Source: JACOMS01 sp051252005
Lineage (GTDB): Bacteria > Pseudomonadota > Alphaproteobacteria > Caulobacterales > Maricaulaceae
Assembly: GCA_051252005.1 (NCBI GenBank)
Contig: JBPOEZ010000011.1
Location: 41,076-105,075 of the forward strand
Length of the DNA stretch: 64,000 nt
Direction: 5' to 3'
Both the position numbers and the translations under genes were made by a program. This document shows positions 8,995 through 17,675 of the stretch, in pieces. The notes below the pieces were generated by a model. The model ran no database searches. It saw nothing but the letters and a program-made list of their open reading frames with translations, and was not told the DNA's origin. Position 1 is the first letter of the stretch. Every line of letters starts with the position of its first letter.

Positions 8995-9773
8995 TGCTTG
9001 TCGATAGTCACGTCAATTTACACGGAGAACAGTTCGAAGAGGACGTTGATGATGTCGTCGCCCGAGCACGCGCTAATGGCGTCGGGACGCAGCTTAATAT
9101 TTGCTGTAAACTCTCGGACTTTAAGAAGACTTTGGCTATCGCAGAGCGCTTTGATAATGTGTGGGCTAGCGCTGGTACGCATCCGCATGATGCCAAAAGC
9201 AATCCGGACATAAAATCTAGCGATATTATAGCGTTAACACATCACCCTAAAGTTATTGGCATCGGCGAAACGGGTCTAGACTTCCACTATAATTACAGTG
9301 ACCGGGACGTCCAATACACCAACTTTCTGGCCCATATTGAAGCCGCTCGAGAGACACAGCTCCCGCTTATTATTCATAGCCGAAATGCAGATGATGAAAT
9401 GGCAGAACTACTTGAAACCGAGTTAAAAAAAGGCGCGTTTCCTGCGCTCCTTCACTGCTATTCGTCTGGCCCAGAACTCGCAAAAAAGGCCGCAGATATG
9501 GGGCTTTATTTTGCTTTATCCGGGATTATCACCTTCAAGAAAGCCCGTGAACTTAGAGAGATAGCGGCAGACCTTCCAGATGACCGTATAATGCTCGAAA
9601 CTGACTGCCCATACCTTGCACCTATGCCGCATAGAGGCCGCCGCAACGAGCCTGCTTTCGTCAGCCACGTGGCTGATAAACTTGCCGAGATTAAAGGCTG
9701 GAGCCCAGAAGATACGGCAAAACGAACGACGGATGCATTTTTCAACCTATTCACGAAGGCTTCACGGCCATGA
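8994..9773 (+). CDS. TatD-family metal-dependent hydrolase
   Basis: The 259-residue TIM-barrel protein shows the TatD/YcfH pattern: GIGETGLDFHYNYSDRDVQ, PLIIHSRNADDE, LLHCYSSG and ETDCPYLAPMPHRGRRNEP. TatD enzymes are 3'-5' exonucleases or DNases, with YcfH-type members less characterised. The N-terminal metal motif, normally HxH, reads DSHVNL, so the second His is Asn. The other ligands appear intact. The start overlaps holB by one base and the end overlaps the MBL gene by four (ATGA). Confidence 0.9.
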   Translation: MLVDSHVNLHGEQFEEDVDDVVARARANGVGTQLNICCKLSDFKKTLAIAERFDNVWASAGTHPHDAKSNPDIKSSDIIALTHHPKVIGIGETGLDFHYNYSDRDVQYTNFLAHIEAARETQLPLIIHSRNADDEMAELLETELKKGAFPALLHCYSSGPELAKKAADMGLYFALSGIITFKKARELREIAADLPDDRIMLETDCPYLAPMPHRGRRNEPAFVSHVADKLAEIKGWSPEDTAKRTTDAFFNLFTKASRP

Positions 9774-10630
9774 AAGACAATCTTATCGTCACGGTCCTCG
9801 GATGCGGCTCTTCAGGCGGTGTTCCCCGTGTGGGCGGTGATTGGGGTGCCTGCGATCCAAATGAGCCTAAGAACAGGCGCTCACGCTGCTCTATTCTTGT
9901 TGAATATTGGCAGGGAGAGCAGGGCGCGTCTCTAACGCCTCTGCCTGAAAACCGCACAGTGGTTCTTATTGACACCTCGCCTGATCTTCGCGAGCAGCTC
10001 CTAGCGGCAAGCGTTGAGCACCTCGACGCTGTACTTTTCACGCATGAACATGCTGACCAAACCCACGGCATAGATGATTTGCGGGCACTTGCGTACCGTA
10101 TGAGAACCCGTATTCCAACTTATATGGACACGCCGACGAAATCGCAGCTAATGCATAAATTCGGCTACTGTTTCGAAATGCCTGATGGCCGCGTTCATCC
10201 CCCGATTTTAGAAGCCAAAGATCTACTTTACCCCGGAAAAACCATAAGTATTGATGGCCCAGGCGGCACGCTGAATATTGACGTTCACGGACTGTCGCAC
10301 GGCCCTACGGTGTCGCTTGGCTTCACATTTGCGGGCGCCGTAACCTATACGCCCGACGTTCACAATATTGATGATGATACGCTCGTAAACATTCAAGGCA
10401 CTCAAGTCTGGATCGTTGACGCCCTGAGATATAATGCACACCCCACACATGCTCATGCGGATAAATCCTTATCATGGATAGCCCAAACCCGTACCCGTCA
10501 GGCGGTCCTAACAAATATTCATATCGATATGGATTACCAAACTCTGATCGCGGAGCTACCAGCAAGCCATATTGTTGCGTATGACGGCATGACAATATCT
10601 GTAGAAAAACACGTAAATACAATCCTTTAA
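9770..10630 (+). CDS. MBL-fold metallo-hydrolase (PhnP/RNase Z-like)
   Basis: The 286-residue protein begins with LGCGSSGGVPR, typical of the PhnP/RNase Z-like branch. The metal motif reads THEHADQTHGIDDLR: His92, His94, Asp96 and His99 are present, but the residue after the Asp is Gln97 rather than the usual His. LSHGP and DVHNI provide later ligands. The family hydrolyses phosphodiesters or cyclic phosphates. No phn genes are nearby, so a PhnP role in phosphonate metabolism is not supported. It ends the carboxypeptidase-tmk-holB-tatD cluster, overlapping tatD by ATGA. Confidence 0.85.
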   Translation: MKDNLIVTVLGCGSSGGVPRVGGDWGACDPNEPKNRRSRCSILVEYWQGEQGASLTPLPENRTVVLIDTSPDLREQLLAASVEHLDAVLFTHEHADQTHGIDDLRALAYRMRTRIPTYMDTPTKSQLMHKFGYCFEMPDGRVHPPILEAKDLLYPGKTISIDGPGGTLNIDVHGLSHGPTVSLGFTFAGAVTYTPDVHNIDDDTLVNIQGTQVWIVDALRYNAHPTHAHADKSLSWIAQTRTRQAVLTNIHIDMDYQTLIAELPASHIVAYDGMTISVEKHVNTIL

Positions 10631-10721
10631 AAGGAGTAACGGTATTGATCATTTCTCATAATATACATTATGCGAAAATACTATATCATCCTTTACATGG
10701 CCTTGTAACTTCGCTCTAAAC

Positions 10722-12122
10722 TTATTTGACCGTAGCCGCCGGCCGTTGGATAATTTCACGATGTCCTTGGCTGAACTTCATAACCGTCCCATGCTTCCGC
10801 ATATCGTAGTTTTTCGGTCCTATATCCTCAATATTGACAGTCCCCCAATCAATTGAACTCCAATTAGGATATTCCTTAAAGTAGCTCAATGAAAGAAAAG
10901 GTGTGCCGCCAAGCAACTGTAAGTCTGGAAAACCAGGTACTGCCTCACCTGTTGCTTGCCAGTTTTGTCCCCTCAATTGGTAAACTTGCGCAAAGTAACC
11001 TTTTGGAAAACTTGTCTTTGTCATGGCAATGACGGGCTGATCGTTGGGAGCAATTTCCAATGCTGTCATAATATCTGCGGGTGTTGACGGCGAAGAAATA
11101 TCGTTCTGCGGGGCCCATTGGTTTCCGGCCAACCTCATGACTTCGACTTTATTTGTCGTAGTGTTGTGTGAATATGCGATTACGGGCGTATCTGTACTAT
11201 CAAGCGCCATTAAAGCACCGGCATCGGTGAAGACGGTTGAGGCGAAGTTACTCCCCATTTGGCGCCAGTTTGTACCATCAAATTGACGGACATTGACCAT
11301 GCCACCTTGAGCTTGATCCGAATAAGCAATAAAGGCTTTCCCATTATTTGCTTTGACCGTAATCCCCCACGCACCTCTTGCTGACAGTTCCTCTGGGCCA
11401 ATAAGGTCCCAACTAGAACGGCCGTTAAACTTACGTACAGTGACTTTGCTGTGGCGTGGGTGCTCTTGAAAGTCACCATTTCCGTAGGCTATGTAAGGCG
11501 TATTCGTAGTTTTATCGATATCTAGAGACACTTCTGCCCCTTTTCGAGTTGCCCCCTTCATTCGAGTGCTTCCCAAGGTGTCCCAATTTCCATTCCATAA
11601 TCTAGCGACTTCTATGCTGCTTTGATAAGGTGGCCAAACATCATGTTGAAAGGCCACATAAGGAACGCCATTACTATCAATGGCAAGGTCAAAAAAGTTT
11701 ACATCTTCAATCTTGGCGTCAATTTGGCTCCAGCTATTACCGTCATATTTAGACATATAAAGGTCACTTTGGTAACCTGTGTGGACAAGCCTATCAAAGG
11801 TTTTCAAATAGGCGACAAAAACATTCCCGTTTGGCGCAACCACAATTTGTGTGTGTTCGCCGTAAGTTTCATTGAAGTTTTTTGTTCCAACCTCTGTCCA
11901 GCCATTTTGTTGATTTAGCATTGCTGCAGCAAGGCTTGGTTGAGCTGACAATGCGCGACTTGGGTTTGCGATAAGTCGTTTGGGTGCTTCCTTTTTTTGT
12001 TCCAAAACGCTCCGATTGACTGTTTCGGTTTGTGCTGCTGCGTTTAGACACAGGCTAGCTATCAAAGTCAGCCCAAACGTGACTGTAAAGGTTTTAGGAA
12101 AATTGTATTTGAAACTTGTCAT
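10722..12122 (-). CDS. Exported protein with six propeller-like repeats, function unknown
   Basis: A 466-residue protein with a signal peptide (cleavage near NAAAQ, residue 31), then a low-complexity segment to about 72. Six repeats of about 45-60 residues follow, each with a core like AIDSNGVPYVAF and an edge like VARLWNGNWDTLG. Others are VRQFDGTNWRQMG, VRKFNGRSSWDLIG and YQLRGQNWQATG. Six such units suggest a six-bladed beta-propeller. No sialidase Asp box (SxDxGxxW) or catalytic motif is seen. The gene looks more AT-rich than its neighbours and stands alone between the MBL gene and eno, which suggests an accessory gene. A secreted or surface ligand-binding role is only a guess. Confidence 0.7.
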   Translation of the reverse strand: MTSFKYNFPKTFTVTFGLTLIASLCLNAAAQTETVNRSVLEQKKEAPKRLIANPSRALSAQPSLAAAMLNQQNGWTEVGTKNFNETYGEHTQIVVAPNGNVFVAYLKTFDRLVHTGYQSDLYMSKYDGNSWSQIDAKIEDVNFFDLAIDSNGVPYVAFQHDVWPPYQSSIEVARLWNGNWDTLGSTRMKGATRKGAEVSLDIDKTTNTPYIAYGNGDFQEHPRHSKVTVRKFNGRSSWDLIGPEELSARGAWGITVKANNGKAFIAYSDQAQGGMVNVRQFDGTNWRQMGSNFASTVFTDAGALMALDSTDTPVIAYSHNTTTNKVEVMRLAGNQWAPQNDISSPSTPADIMTALEIAPNDQPVIAMTKTSFPKGYFAQVYQLRGQNWQATGEAVPGFPDLQLLGGTPFLSLSYFKEYPNWSSIDWGTVNIEDIGPKNYDMRKHGTVMKFSQGHREIIQRPAATVK

Positions 12123-12366
12123 ATATGCCCCGTGTTTGATTATAAGAGGCTATCGTCAACACCTTATCAAAGCAAGCTATACACATCTCGAGTGAATATA
12201 AGCTGAAGGAGATCAGCGTTAATTGGAGCTTTTTGTGCAGTTGTTCTTCAGCAGAACACAGGCGTTAGAGCATAGGGGAGAGCCGCATTATTGGGTGCCG
12301 CGCTCTCAACGCAAAAAAGCCTTTTCCCCGCCCTCTTCTGATGCTTTAGCTGAGTCGAATGTATCA

Positions 12367-12389
12367 CCCGCCGCTTTTAGAACGGCGGG
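12367..12389 (-). terminator. Hairpin downstream of eno
   Basis: CCCGCCG (12367-12373) pairs perfectly with CGGCGGG (12383-12389) across a 9-base loop, 14 bases beyond the eno stop on the minus strand. There is no T run after it, so it may be a Rho-assisted or weak terminator or an mRNA 3' stabiliser. The rest of 12123-12403 holds no supported gene. Confidence 0.45.
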
Positions 12390-12403
12390 GAGTTCGAAGC
12401 CTG

Positions 12404-13678
12404 TTACGGAAGAACTGAGCGGCCCGCGTAATGCGCCATTTCGCCGAGCTGTTCTTCAATCCGCAAAAGCTGATTGTATTTTGACAGGCGGTCGGAACGC
12501 GCAAGCGACCCCGTTTTGATCTGCCCGCAATTTGTAGCTACAGCCAAATCAGCAATCGTTGTATCCGAAGTTTCGCCGGAACGATGAGACATAACGGCCG
12601 TAAAGCCAGCCCTATGGGCCAAATCAACCGCATCAAGTGTTTCCGATAACGTCCCGATTTGATTGACTTTTACGAGAATGGAGTTGGCCGCAGCCGTTTC
12701 TATTCCTCGTGCAAGGCGCTTGGGGTTTGTCACAAACAAATCATCGCCGACAAGCTGGCAACGATCACCTATACTTGCAGTTAGGTTGGCCCAGCCATCC
12801 CAATCATCTTCGTCCATACCATCTTCAATAGAAATGATTGGATATTTATTGACCAAGTTTTCTAGGTAAGATGCAAACTCTGGAGATGACAAAACTTTGC
12901 CCTCACCTTTGAGGTTGTATTTGCCGTCTTCGTAGAACTCAGAAGATGCAACATCCATCGCAAGGTAAATGTCTTCACCGGGCTTATAACCCGCCGATTC
13001 AATCGCGCTCATAATGTAATCAAGCGCGGCCTCGGAAGATGCTAGTGCCGGAGCAAAGCCGCCTTCGTCGCCTACATTCGTATTGTGACCGTCCGCTTGC
13101 AATTTAGCTTTAAGCGCGTGGAAGACCTCAGCGCCCATTCTCAAGGCTTCCGAGAAACTCTCTGCGCCCACTGGCATGATCATAAATTCTTGTACGTCGA
13201 TTGGGTTGTCAGCGTGCTCGCCGCCATTAATGATGTTCATCATTGGTACGGGTAGTACATGGGCGTTAGAGCCGCCGATGTAGCGGTAAAGCGGAGTCTG
13301 CTGGGACGCCGCCGCAGCCTTAGCAACTGCCATGGACACGCCAAGCATAGCATTAGCGCCTAAACGGGACTTGTTTTCTGTGCCATCTAGTTCAATAAGG
13401 ATTTGGTCAATTCCGCGCTGGTTTTCAGCATCTAAGCCGTAAAGCGTATCAGCGATTTCAGTATTGACGTTAGCGACGGCTTTCAGCACGCCCTTCCCGC
13501 CATAACGTGACTTATCACCATCGCGGAGCTCAACGGCTTCGTAAGCGCCTGTAGAGGCCCCGCTTGGCACAGCTGCACGGCCAAAAGCCCCGTCTTCGAG
13601 GCTTACGTCAACTTCAAGTGTTGGATTGCCGCGACTATCCAGGATTTCCCTGGCGAAAATGGTTTCAATTTCTACCAT
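12404..13678 (-). CDS. eno: Enolase
   Basis: The 424-residue protein has all enolase landmarks: FAREILDSRGNPTLEVD at the start, ASTGAYEAVELRDG, the metal ligands in AMDVASSEFY, SIEDGMDEDDWDGW and VGDDLFVTNP, the catalytic lysine region ILVKVNQIGTLSE, and the signature SHRSGETSDTTIADL. It interconverts 2-phosphoglycerate and phosphoenolpyruvate in glycolysis. Length is normal. It lies 30 bp downstream of rpmF and may share its transcript. Confidence 0.98.
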   Translation of the reverse strand: MVEIETIFAREILDSRGNPTLEVDVSLEDGAFGRAAVPSGASTGAYEAVELRDGDKSRYGGKGVLKAVANVNTEIADTLYGLDAENQRGIDQILIELDGTENKSRLGANAMLGVSMAVAKAAAASQQTPLYRYIGGSNAHVLPVPMMNIINGGEHADNPIDVQEFMIMPVGAESFSEALRMGAEVFHALKAKLQADGHNTNVGDEGGFAPALASSEAALDYIMSAIESAGYKPGEDIYLAMDVASSEFYEDGKYNLKGEGKVLSSPEFASYLENLVNKYPIISIEDGMDEDDWDGWANLTASIGDRCQLVGDDLFVTNPKRLARGIETAAANSILVKVNQIGTLSETLDAVDLAHRAGFTAVMSHRSGETSDTTIADLAVATNCGQIKTGSLARSDRLSKYNQLLRIEEQLGEMAHYAGRSVLP

Positions 13679-13708
13679 GGGAAGCTCCTTAAGCCAGACT
13701 TTTTAGTG

Positions 13709-13888
13709 CTAATCTTTTGCGGGAAGAACCTGACGGCCCTTATACATCCCAGTTTTCAGATCAACGTGGTGTTGACGACGGAGTTCGCCGCTATCTTTAT
13801 CTTCGACGTAGTTAGCCGCAGTAAGACGATCATGCGCGCGGCGCATGCCACGACGTGAGTTTGAAATTTTACTCTTAGGGACAGCCAT
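13709..13888 (-). CDS. rpmF: 50S ribosomal protein L32
   Basis: A 59-residue basic protein beginning MAVPKSKISNSRRGMRRAHD, the universal L32 start. GGAGG lies about 6 bases before ATG 13888; a longer reading from 13909 adds seven residues not found in L32. The zinc-binding cysteines of some L32 proteins are absent, as is usual in alphaproteobacteria. It is transcribed toward eno. Confidence 0.96.
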   Translation of the reverse strand: MAVPKSKISNSRRGMRRAHDRLTAANYVEDKDSGELRRQHHVDLKTGMYKGRQVLPAKD

Positions 13889-13982
13889 CAGGGCCTCCAT
13901 TATAAACAATTATCGATTCAGGCTACTATAAGCCCAATTTGGCGCGCTGATAACTGATTTAATCGCGCCAAGCAAGGGGCGT

Positions 13983-14414
13983 TTAATCAAAATCTCTGCC
14001 ACCTCTTTTTATCTGACCTCGCAAGGATTTCACCTGCCCGCGCTGCGCCTTGCTTTTTAGACGTTTTTCCCTCGAAGATCGACTTGGACGCGTGGCTCTA
14101 CGGGCTTTGGGGCGATGTAGGGCTTGCTTCAAGAGGTCCGCCAGACGCTCTAAGGCCTCGTCCTTGTTGCGATTCTGCGTTCTGTGGTTTTGCGCCTTAA
14201 TAACAATGACACCGTCTACGGTTATGCGCTGATCTGATACGGCCAAAATCCGCGCCTTTGCAGCATCAGATAAAGATGATTCGGGCACGTCAAATCGCAA
14301 CTGGATAGCGCTTGCGACCTTATTGACATTTTGACCGCCAGGTCCTTGCGCGCGGATCGCCGTGAAGGTGATTTCGCCCATAGGAATAGATATGTTAGGA
14401 GAGATATAAAGCAC
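13983..14414 (-). CDS. arfB: Alternative ribosome-rescue factor ArfB (peptidyl-tRNA hydrolase)
   Basis: The 143-residue protein has the release-factor catalytic loop RAQGPGGQNVNKV with GGQ at residues 26-28, and a lysine/arginine-rich C-terminal tail (about 100-143) that inserts in the empty mRNA channel in ArfB/YaeJ/ICT1 proteins. It releases peptides from stalled ribosomes. There is no codon-recognition domain, which separates it from RF1/RF2. It is probably monocistronic. Confidence 0.93.
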   Translation of the reverse strand: MLYISPNISIPMGEITFTAIRAQGPGGQNVNKVASAIQLRFDVPESSLSDAAKARILAVSDQRITVDGVIVIKAQNHRTQNRNKDEALERLADLLKQALHRPKARRATRPSRSSREKRLKSKAQRGQVKSLRGQIKRGGRDFD

Positions 14415-14486
14415 AACGGCTACCCATAAAAGCAGGATAGCCGCAAGACAAGATCGCCGAGCGGACTAAATCAGTGAATAGCCTGA

Positions 14487-15767
14487 TTACTTTTTAGCTC
14501 GGGGAGATTTTGAAGGGTTTAGCACTGTCACGTTTTCCGCGTCTTCCGGTATGGTCAACGTTGAATCCTCTTCAACAGGACGCACGTCCATGTTCAGCAT
14601 GACTTGACCACCTGAAACCCCGCCAATAGATGCGTAACGCTCAAGCTTTTCACGTTGAAGCTGGTTAATACGGCGCATAGTCTCAAAGTCTTCGAGCGTA
14701 GCAGCGAATTTAGCATTAAGCTCTTCATACTCGATTTTTGATTTTACGAGAGCCGAGCCACTTCTTTCCACTTCGTCAGACTTCTGATTAAGTCGCTTTT
14801 CAAGTGTCTCTGTCCGGTCACGCTCGTTCGCAAGTTCATTACGCAACGTAATAAACTCTTGGTCCAGATGGGCTGCCATATTTTCTTTAATTCTAACTTG
14901 GGTGTCGAGTTGTTCGATCCGCGTTTTGAGTGAAAGATTTTCCTCTTCGCGGCGCTTAATCGTGTCATCAAATACTGTCTTTTGCGACTTCAAGTCATAT
15001 TTCGTGTTTTCAAGAGCACCTGTGAGCTCGACGTGTTTTGTCTTCATTTCATTGAAATCAAGACGCAAGTTTTTAAGCTCCACGAGTGACCCGTCGCTTT
15101 GCTTAGACTTGCGGTCATACTTAGTGGTAAGTTCTTCAAGACTGTTGCGCAGCTCAACACTTTCGCGCGTACGCTGAGCTAGCTCCGACGTGGCCGCTTC
15201 AAGAGAGTCTCGTAATTTATCTACAGTATGTTCGACGTGAACGAGCTTATCTTCACCTGTCTCGGCTCGAATTTTAAGGCTACGCACGATACGCTCTTGG
15301 TCAATCAATTTAGCGTCTTGAGTCGTCGCATGGTCATTCCCTGCGGCGAGATTGGCTCTAGCCAATTCCAGCTGTTCCCGCGTATCGGCATGACGACGAT
15401 CAAGTTCATTAAGCTTGCTATCAAGCTCGCTTGCCCACGATGCCTTTTGGGCTAGCTTGGATTCAAGCTCTAAAACGTTACGGCTCAGCCCGCGATTTTC
15501 AAGCTCCAAACGGCGGAGCTGCTTGATATCGAGCTCCATTTTGGAAATCAGGCCATTCAGTGTAGAAACCCGCTTTGCCGCGGCTTGTTGACGGGTCGTG
15601 CTTTCTCGAAGCTCATGCGTAAAGTCTTCGACGCAGCGGCGAATTTGCCCTAGTTCGTCAACTTCTGGTGCAGGAGCAGGCTCAGTCGTTTCTGTTAATT
15701 TAGAGCCCGGCAATGGCAATATTGACGGCGCTGGCTCATAAGCTTTTGTTTTTGAAAAAATACCCAT
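14487..15767 (-). CDS. Large coiled-coil protein, function unknown
   Basis: The 426-residue soluble protein has a short proline-rich head (1-36), an almost continuous heptad-rich coiled coil (about 37-385) and an acidic tail ending in PSKSPRAKK. No membrane segment, signal peptide or ATPase motif is present, so it is not a full SMC. Size and head-rod-tail layout recall filament-forming coiled coils such as crescentin, but no sequence relationship can be claimed. AGGGGA lies 5 bases before ATG. A palindromic TTAA-N7-TTAA site 73 bases upstream suggests cell-cycle (CtrA) control. Confidence 0.72.
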   Translation of the reverse strand: MGIFSKTKAYEPAPSILPLPGSKLTETTEPAPAPEVDELGQIRRCVEDFTHELRESTTRQQAAAKRVSTLNGLISKMELDIKQLRRLELENRGLSRNVLELESKLAQKASWASELDSKLNELDRRHADTREQLELARANLAAGNDHATTQDAKLIDQERIVRSLKIRAETGEDKLVHVEHTVDKLRDSLEAATSELAQRTRESVELRNSLEELTTKYDRKSKQSDGSLVELKNLRLDFNEMKTKHVELTGALENTKYDLKSQKTVFDDTIKRREEENLSLKTRIEQLDTQVRIKENMAAHLDQEFITLRNELANERDRTETLEKRLNQKSDEVERSGSALVKSKIEYEELNAKFAATLEDFETMRRINQLQREKLERYASIGGVSGGQVMLNMDVRPVEEDSTLTIPEDAENVTVLNPSKSPRAKK

Positions 15768-15839
15768 CTTTTTCCCCTACGGCTGAACATATATAAGAAA
15801 GAATCAGTTACTAAGATACATCACAGCCGAGTCCCAACA

Positions 15840-15862
15840 AGTCTTAAATTTTTATTAAGACT
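15840..15862. promoter_or_regulatory. Palindrome with CtrA-type TTAA-N7-TTAA box
   Basis: AGTCTTAA (15840-15847), ATTTTTA, TTAAGACT (15855-15862) form a perfect 8-bp inverted repeat around a 7-base centre. The core matches the alphaproteobacterial CtrA consensus TTAA-N7-TTAA exactly. It lies between the divergent coiled-coil gene (start 15767) and the TauE/SafE gene (start 15929) and could serve either. Binding by CtrA is inferred. Confidence 0.5.
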
Positions 15863-15928
15863 CTCGTTCGGCCGGATATAATTATACGGTGAAGTCGAAA
15901 AGCAAGAGAACGTTATGTATAGCAAGTC

Positions 15929-16678
15929 ATGCAAACGGCCTTCTTGATTCTTATTTCTGCTCTTTTGACAGCCTGCGTTTCCGGAATATTCGGCATGGCT
16001 GGCGGGCTCATATTTATGGGCATCATCTTGACGTTCCTAAGCGTAGAAGCCGCAATGGTCGTTCATGGCACTGTTCAAGGCATGAGCAACTCATACAGGT
16101 CATGGCTTCTCAAAGAAAACATTAGGTGGGACATATTAGGCTTTGAGCTTATAGGCTCAGCGCCCGCCATTGGGATACTAGCTTTAGCGGCATTCGTACC
16201 AGAAAAAGGGGTCCTCTTTCTTGTCCTGGGAGCAATTCCTTTATTGCTCTGGCTCCCTAAAGGCTGGCTTCAAGGGGACGCACAAAAACCAAGACATGCT
16301 ATGTTTTGCGGATTTCTGGTGATGTCACTCAATCTAGTAGCAGGTGTTGCAGGCCCAGCTCTCGATTTTTTCTATGTGAGAACCGCCCTCACCCGTCAGG
16401 AAATTGTGTCCACAAAAGCAGTGACTATGTTTGCCTCGCACATTGTTAAAATTGGCTTCTTCGGAATTCCTTTGCTGTTAACGTCAGGTTTAAGCACCCT
16501 GCCCCCGCTCTGGGTTTTAGCCGCCGCCGCGCCTTGCGTAATGATCGGAACTTTCACAGGAACACGGATCATGCACCGCATGTCCGATGTCAACTTCCGC
16601 GCCTACACAAAATATCTTGTGACTTTTATCGGCGCTATTTACCTCTATCGCGGGATGGCTTTACTGGGTTGGCTTTAG
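15929..16678 (+). CDS. TauE/SafE-family membrane exporter
   Basis: The 249-residue integral membrane protein has about eight hydrophobic segments and the TauE/SafE-type glycine-rich start SGIFGMAGGLIFMGIIL, with a second related half (GVAGPALDFFYVRTALTRQEIVSTKA). The family exports sulfite, sulfoacetate or related organic anions; the substrate here is unknown. The 3' end overlaps the convergent EamA gene by 44 bp. A second TauE/SafE protein is encoded at 51403. Confidence 0.82.
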   Translation: MQTAFLILISALLTACVSGIFGMAGGLIFMGIILTFLSVEAAMVVHGTVQGMSNSYRSWLLKENIRWDILGFELIGSAPAIGILALAAFVPEKGVLFLVLGAIPLLLWLPKGWLQGDAQKPRHAMFCGFLVMSLNLVAGVAGPALDFFYVRTALTRQEIVSTKAVTMFASHIVKIGFFGIPLLLTSGLSTLPPLWVLAAAAPCVMIGTFTGTRIMHRMSDVNFRAYTKYLVTFIGAIYLYRGMALLGWL

Positions 16679-17675
16679 ACGACTTCATATCAAACCAAGT
16701 GTAAAGGCCGATCCCTATTAAGGTCAGCAACGTTCCTGCCGCATCAACCAAGCCAAAGGGTTCACCAAGTAAAACGATCGCGAGTATAATCGTTGCGATG
16801 GGCGAAACCATGCCAAGCGCAGATGTCGCTTGAGGCCCGATCCTGCCAATTGCAATGTTAACCAAAAATGACGGCAAAAGAGTTGATATAAAGGCTAATG
16901 CTATACCTAATATGTAAATTCGAGGCGGCATGTCCCAAACGGTTAACAGCGTCCCTTGCGCTGTATTCTCTATAATGAAGTGCGTGAAAATGATAAAGCC
17001 AGCCCCTAACATCGCGGAACACGTGAACATTAAACTGCCCAAACGGCCTATCATTGGCTTGGCGAGGAGTTGGAATATCGCAAACGCAAAGGCGCACCCA
17101 AGGATCATCGCGGCTCCCAACGGCACATTAAGCCCGACTGCGATGTCCCCGCCTGAAAATATGATGCCAATACCCGCATAGGCGAAAATGATTGCAACAA
17201 TGGCCCATCTAGACAGCGGTTTGCCAAAAAAGATTGCGCCCAAAACAAAGACAAAAATAGGATAGGTAAAAAGTAAAAGCCGCTCAAGTTGAGCCGTCAC
17301 ATATTTAAGCCCCTGAATATCTAGCCATGCACATATATAATAACCTAAAACACCAAGGGAGGCCGCGAGGAGAAAGTCTCGCAAAGGCGGCAAGTCATCG
17401 CCTCGCTTTCGGACACGCCGGATCAACACCCACAAAATACCGATGTATACAGGCGCGCTGAACCCCAAACGCAAGGTCATCAGAGTAATGGCGTCAATGG
17501 AATTTTCAGGAAGGCCGTCCACCGGCTGATAGGCAAGCTTAATAAAGATCGCCTTCATTGAGAAAAAGATGGTGCCGAAAAGTCCGAATAAATACCCCCA
17601 CATTGGCGCGCTCATAGGCGGGTTGGCAGTATTACTAAGCGATACTGTGCTAACTTCGCGCAGGTTTTGGGTCAT
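16635..17675 (-). CDS. EamA/DMT-superfamily transporter
   Basis: The 346-residue protein has a short N-terminal extension (about 25 residues) and ten hydrophobic segments arranged as two EamA repeats, each with a typical end such as LERLLLFTYPIFVFVLGAIFFGKPLS and GMVSPIATIILAIVLLGEPF. DMT transporters move amino acids, nucleosides or other small metabolites; the substrate is unknown. Its start overlaps the tadA stop by four bases (ATGA), so it is probably translated from the tadA transcript. Confidence 0.85.
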   Translation of the reverse strand: MTQNLREVSTVSLSNTANPPMSAPMWGYLFGLFGTIFFSMKAIFIKLAYQPVDGLPENSIDAITLMTLRLGFSAPVYIGILWVLIRRVRKRGDDLPPLRDFLLAASLGVLGYYICAWLDIQGLKYVTAQLERLLLFTYPIFVFVLGAIFFGKPLSRWAIVAIIFAYAGIGIIFSGGDIAVGLNVPLGAAMILGCAFAFAIFQLLAKPMIGRLGSLMFTCSAMLGAGFIIFTHFIIENTAQGTLLTVWDMPPRIYILGIALAFISTLLPSFLVNIAIGRIGPQATSALGMVSPIATIILAIVLLGEPFGLVDAAGTLLTLIGIGLYTWFDMKSSKANPVKPSRDRGK

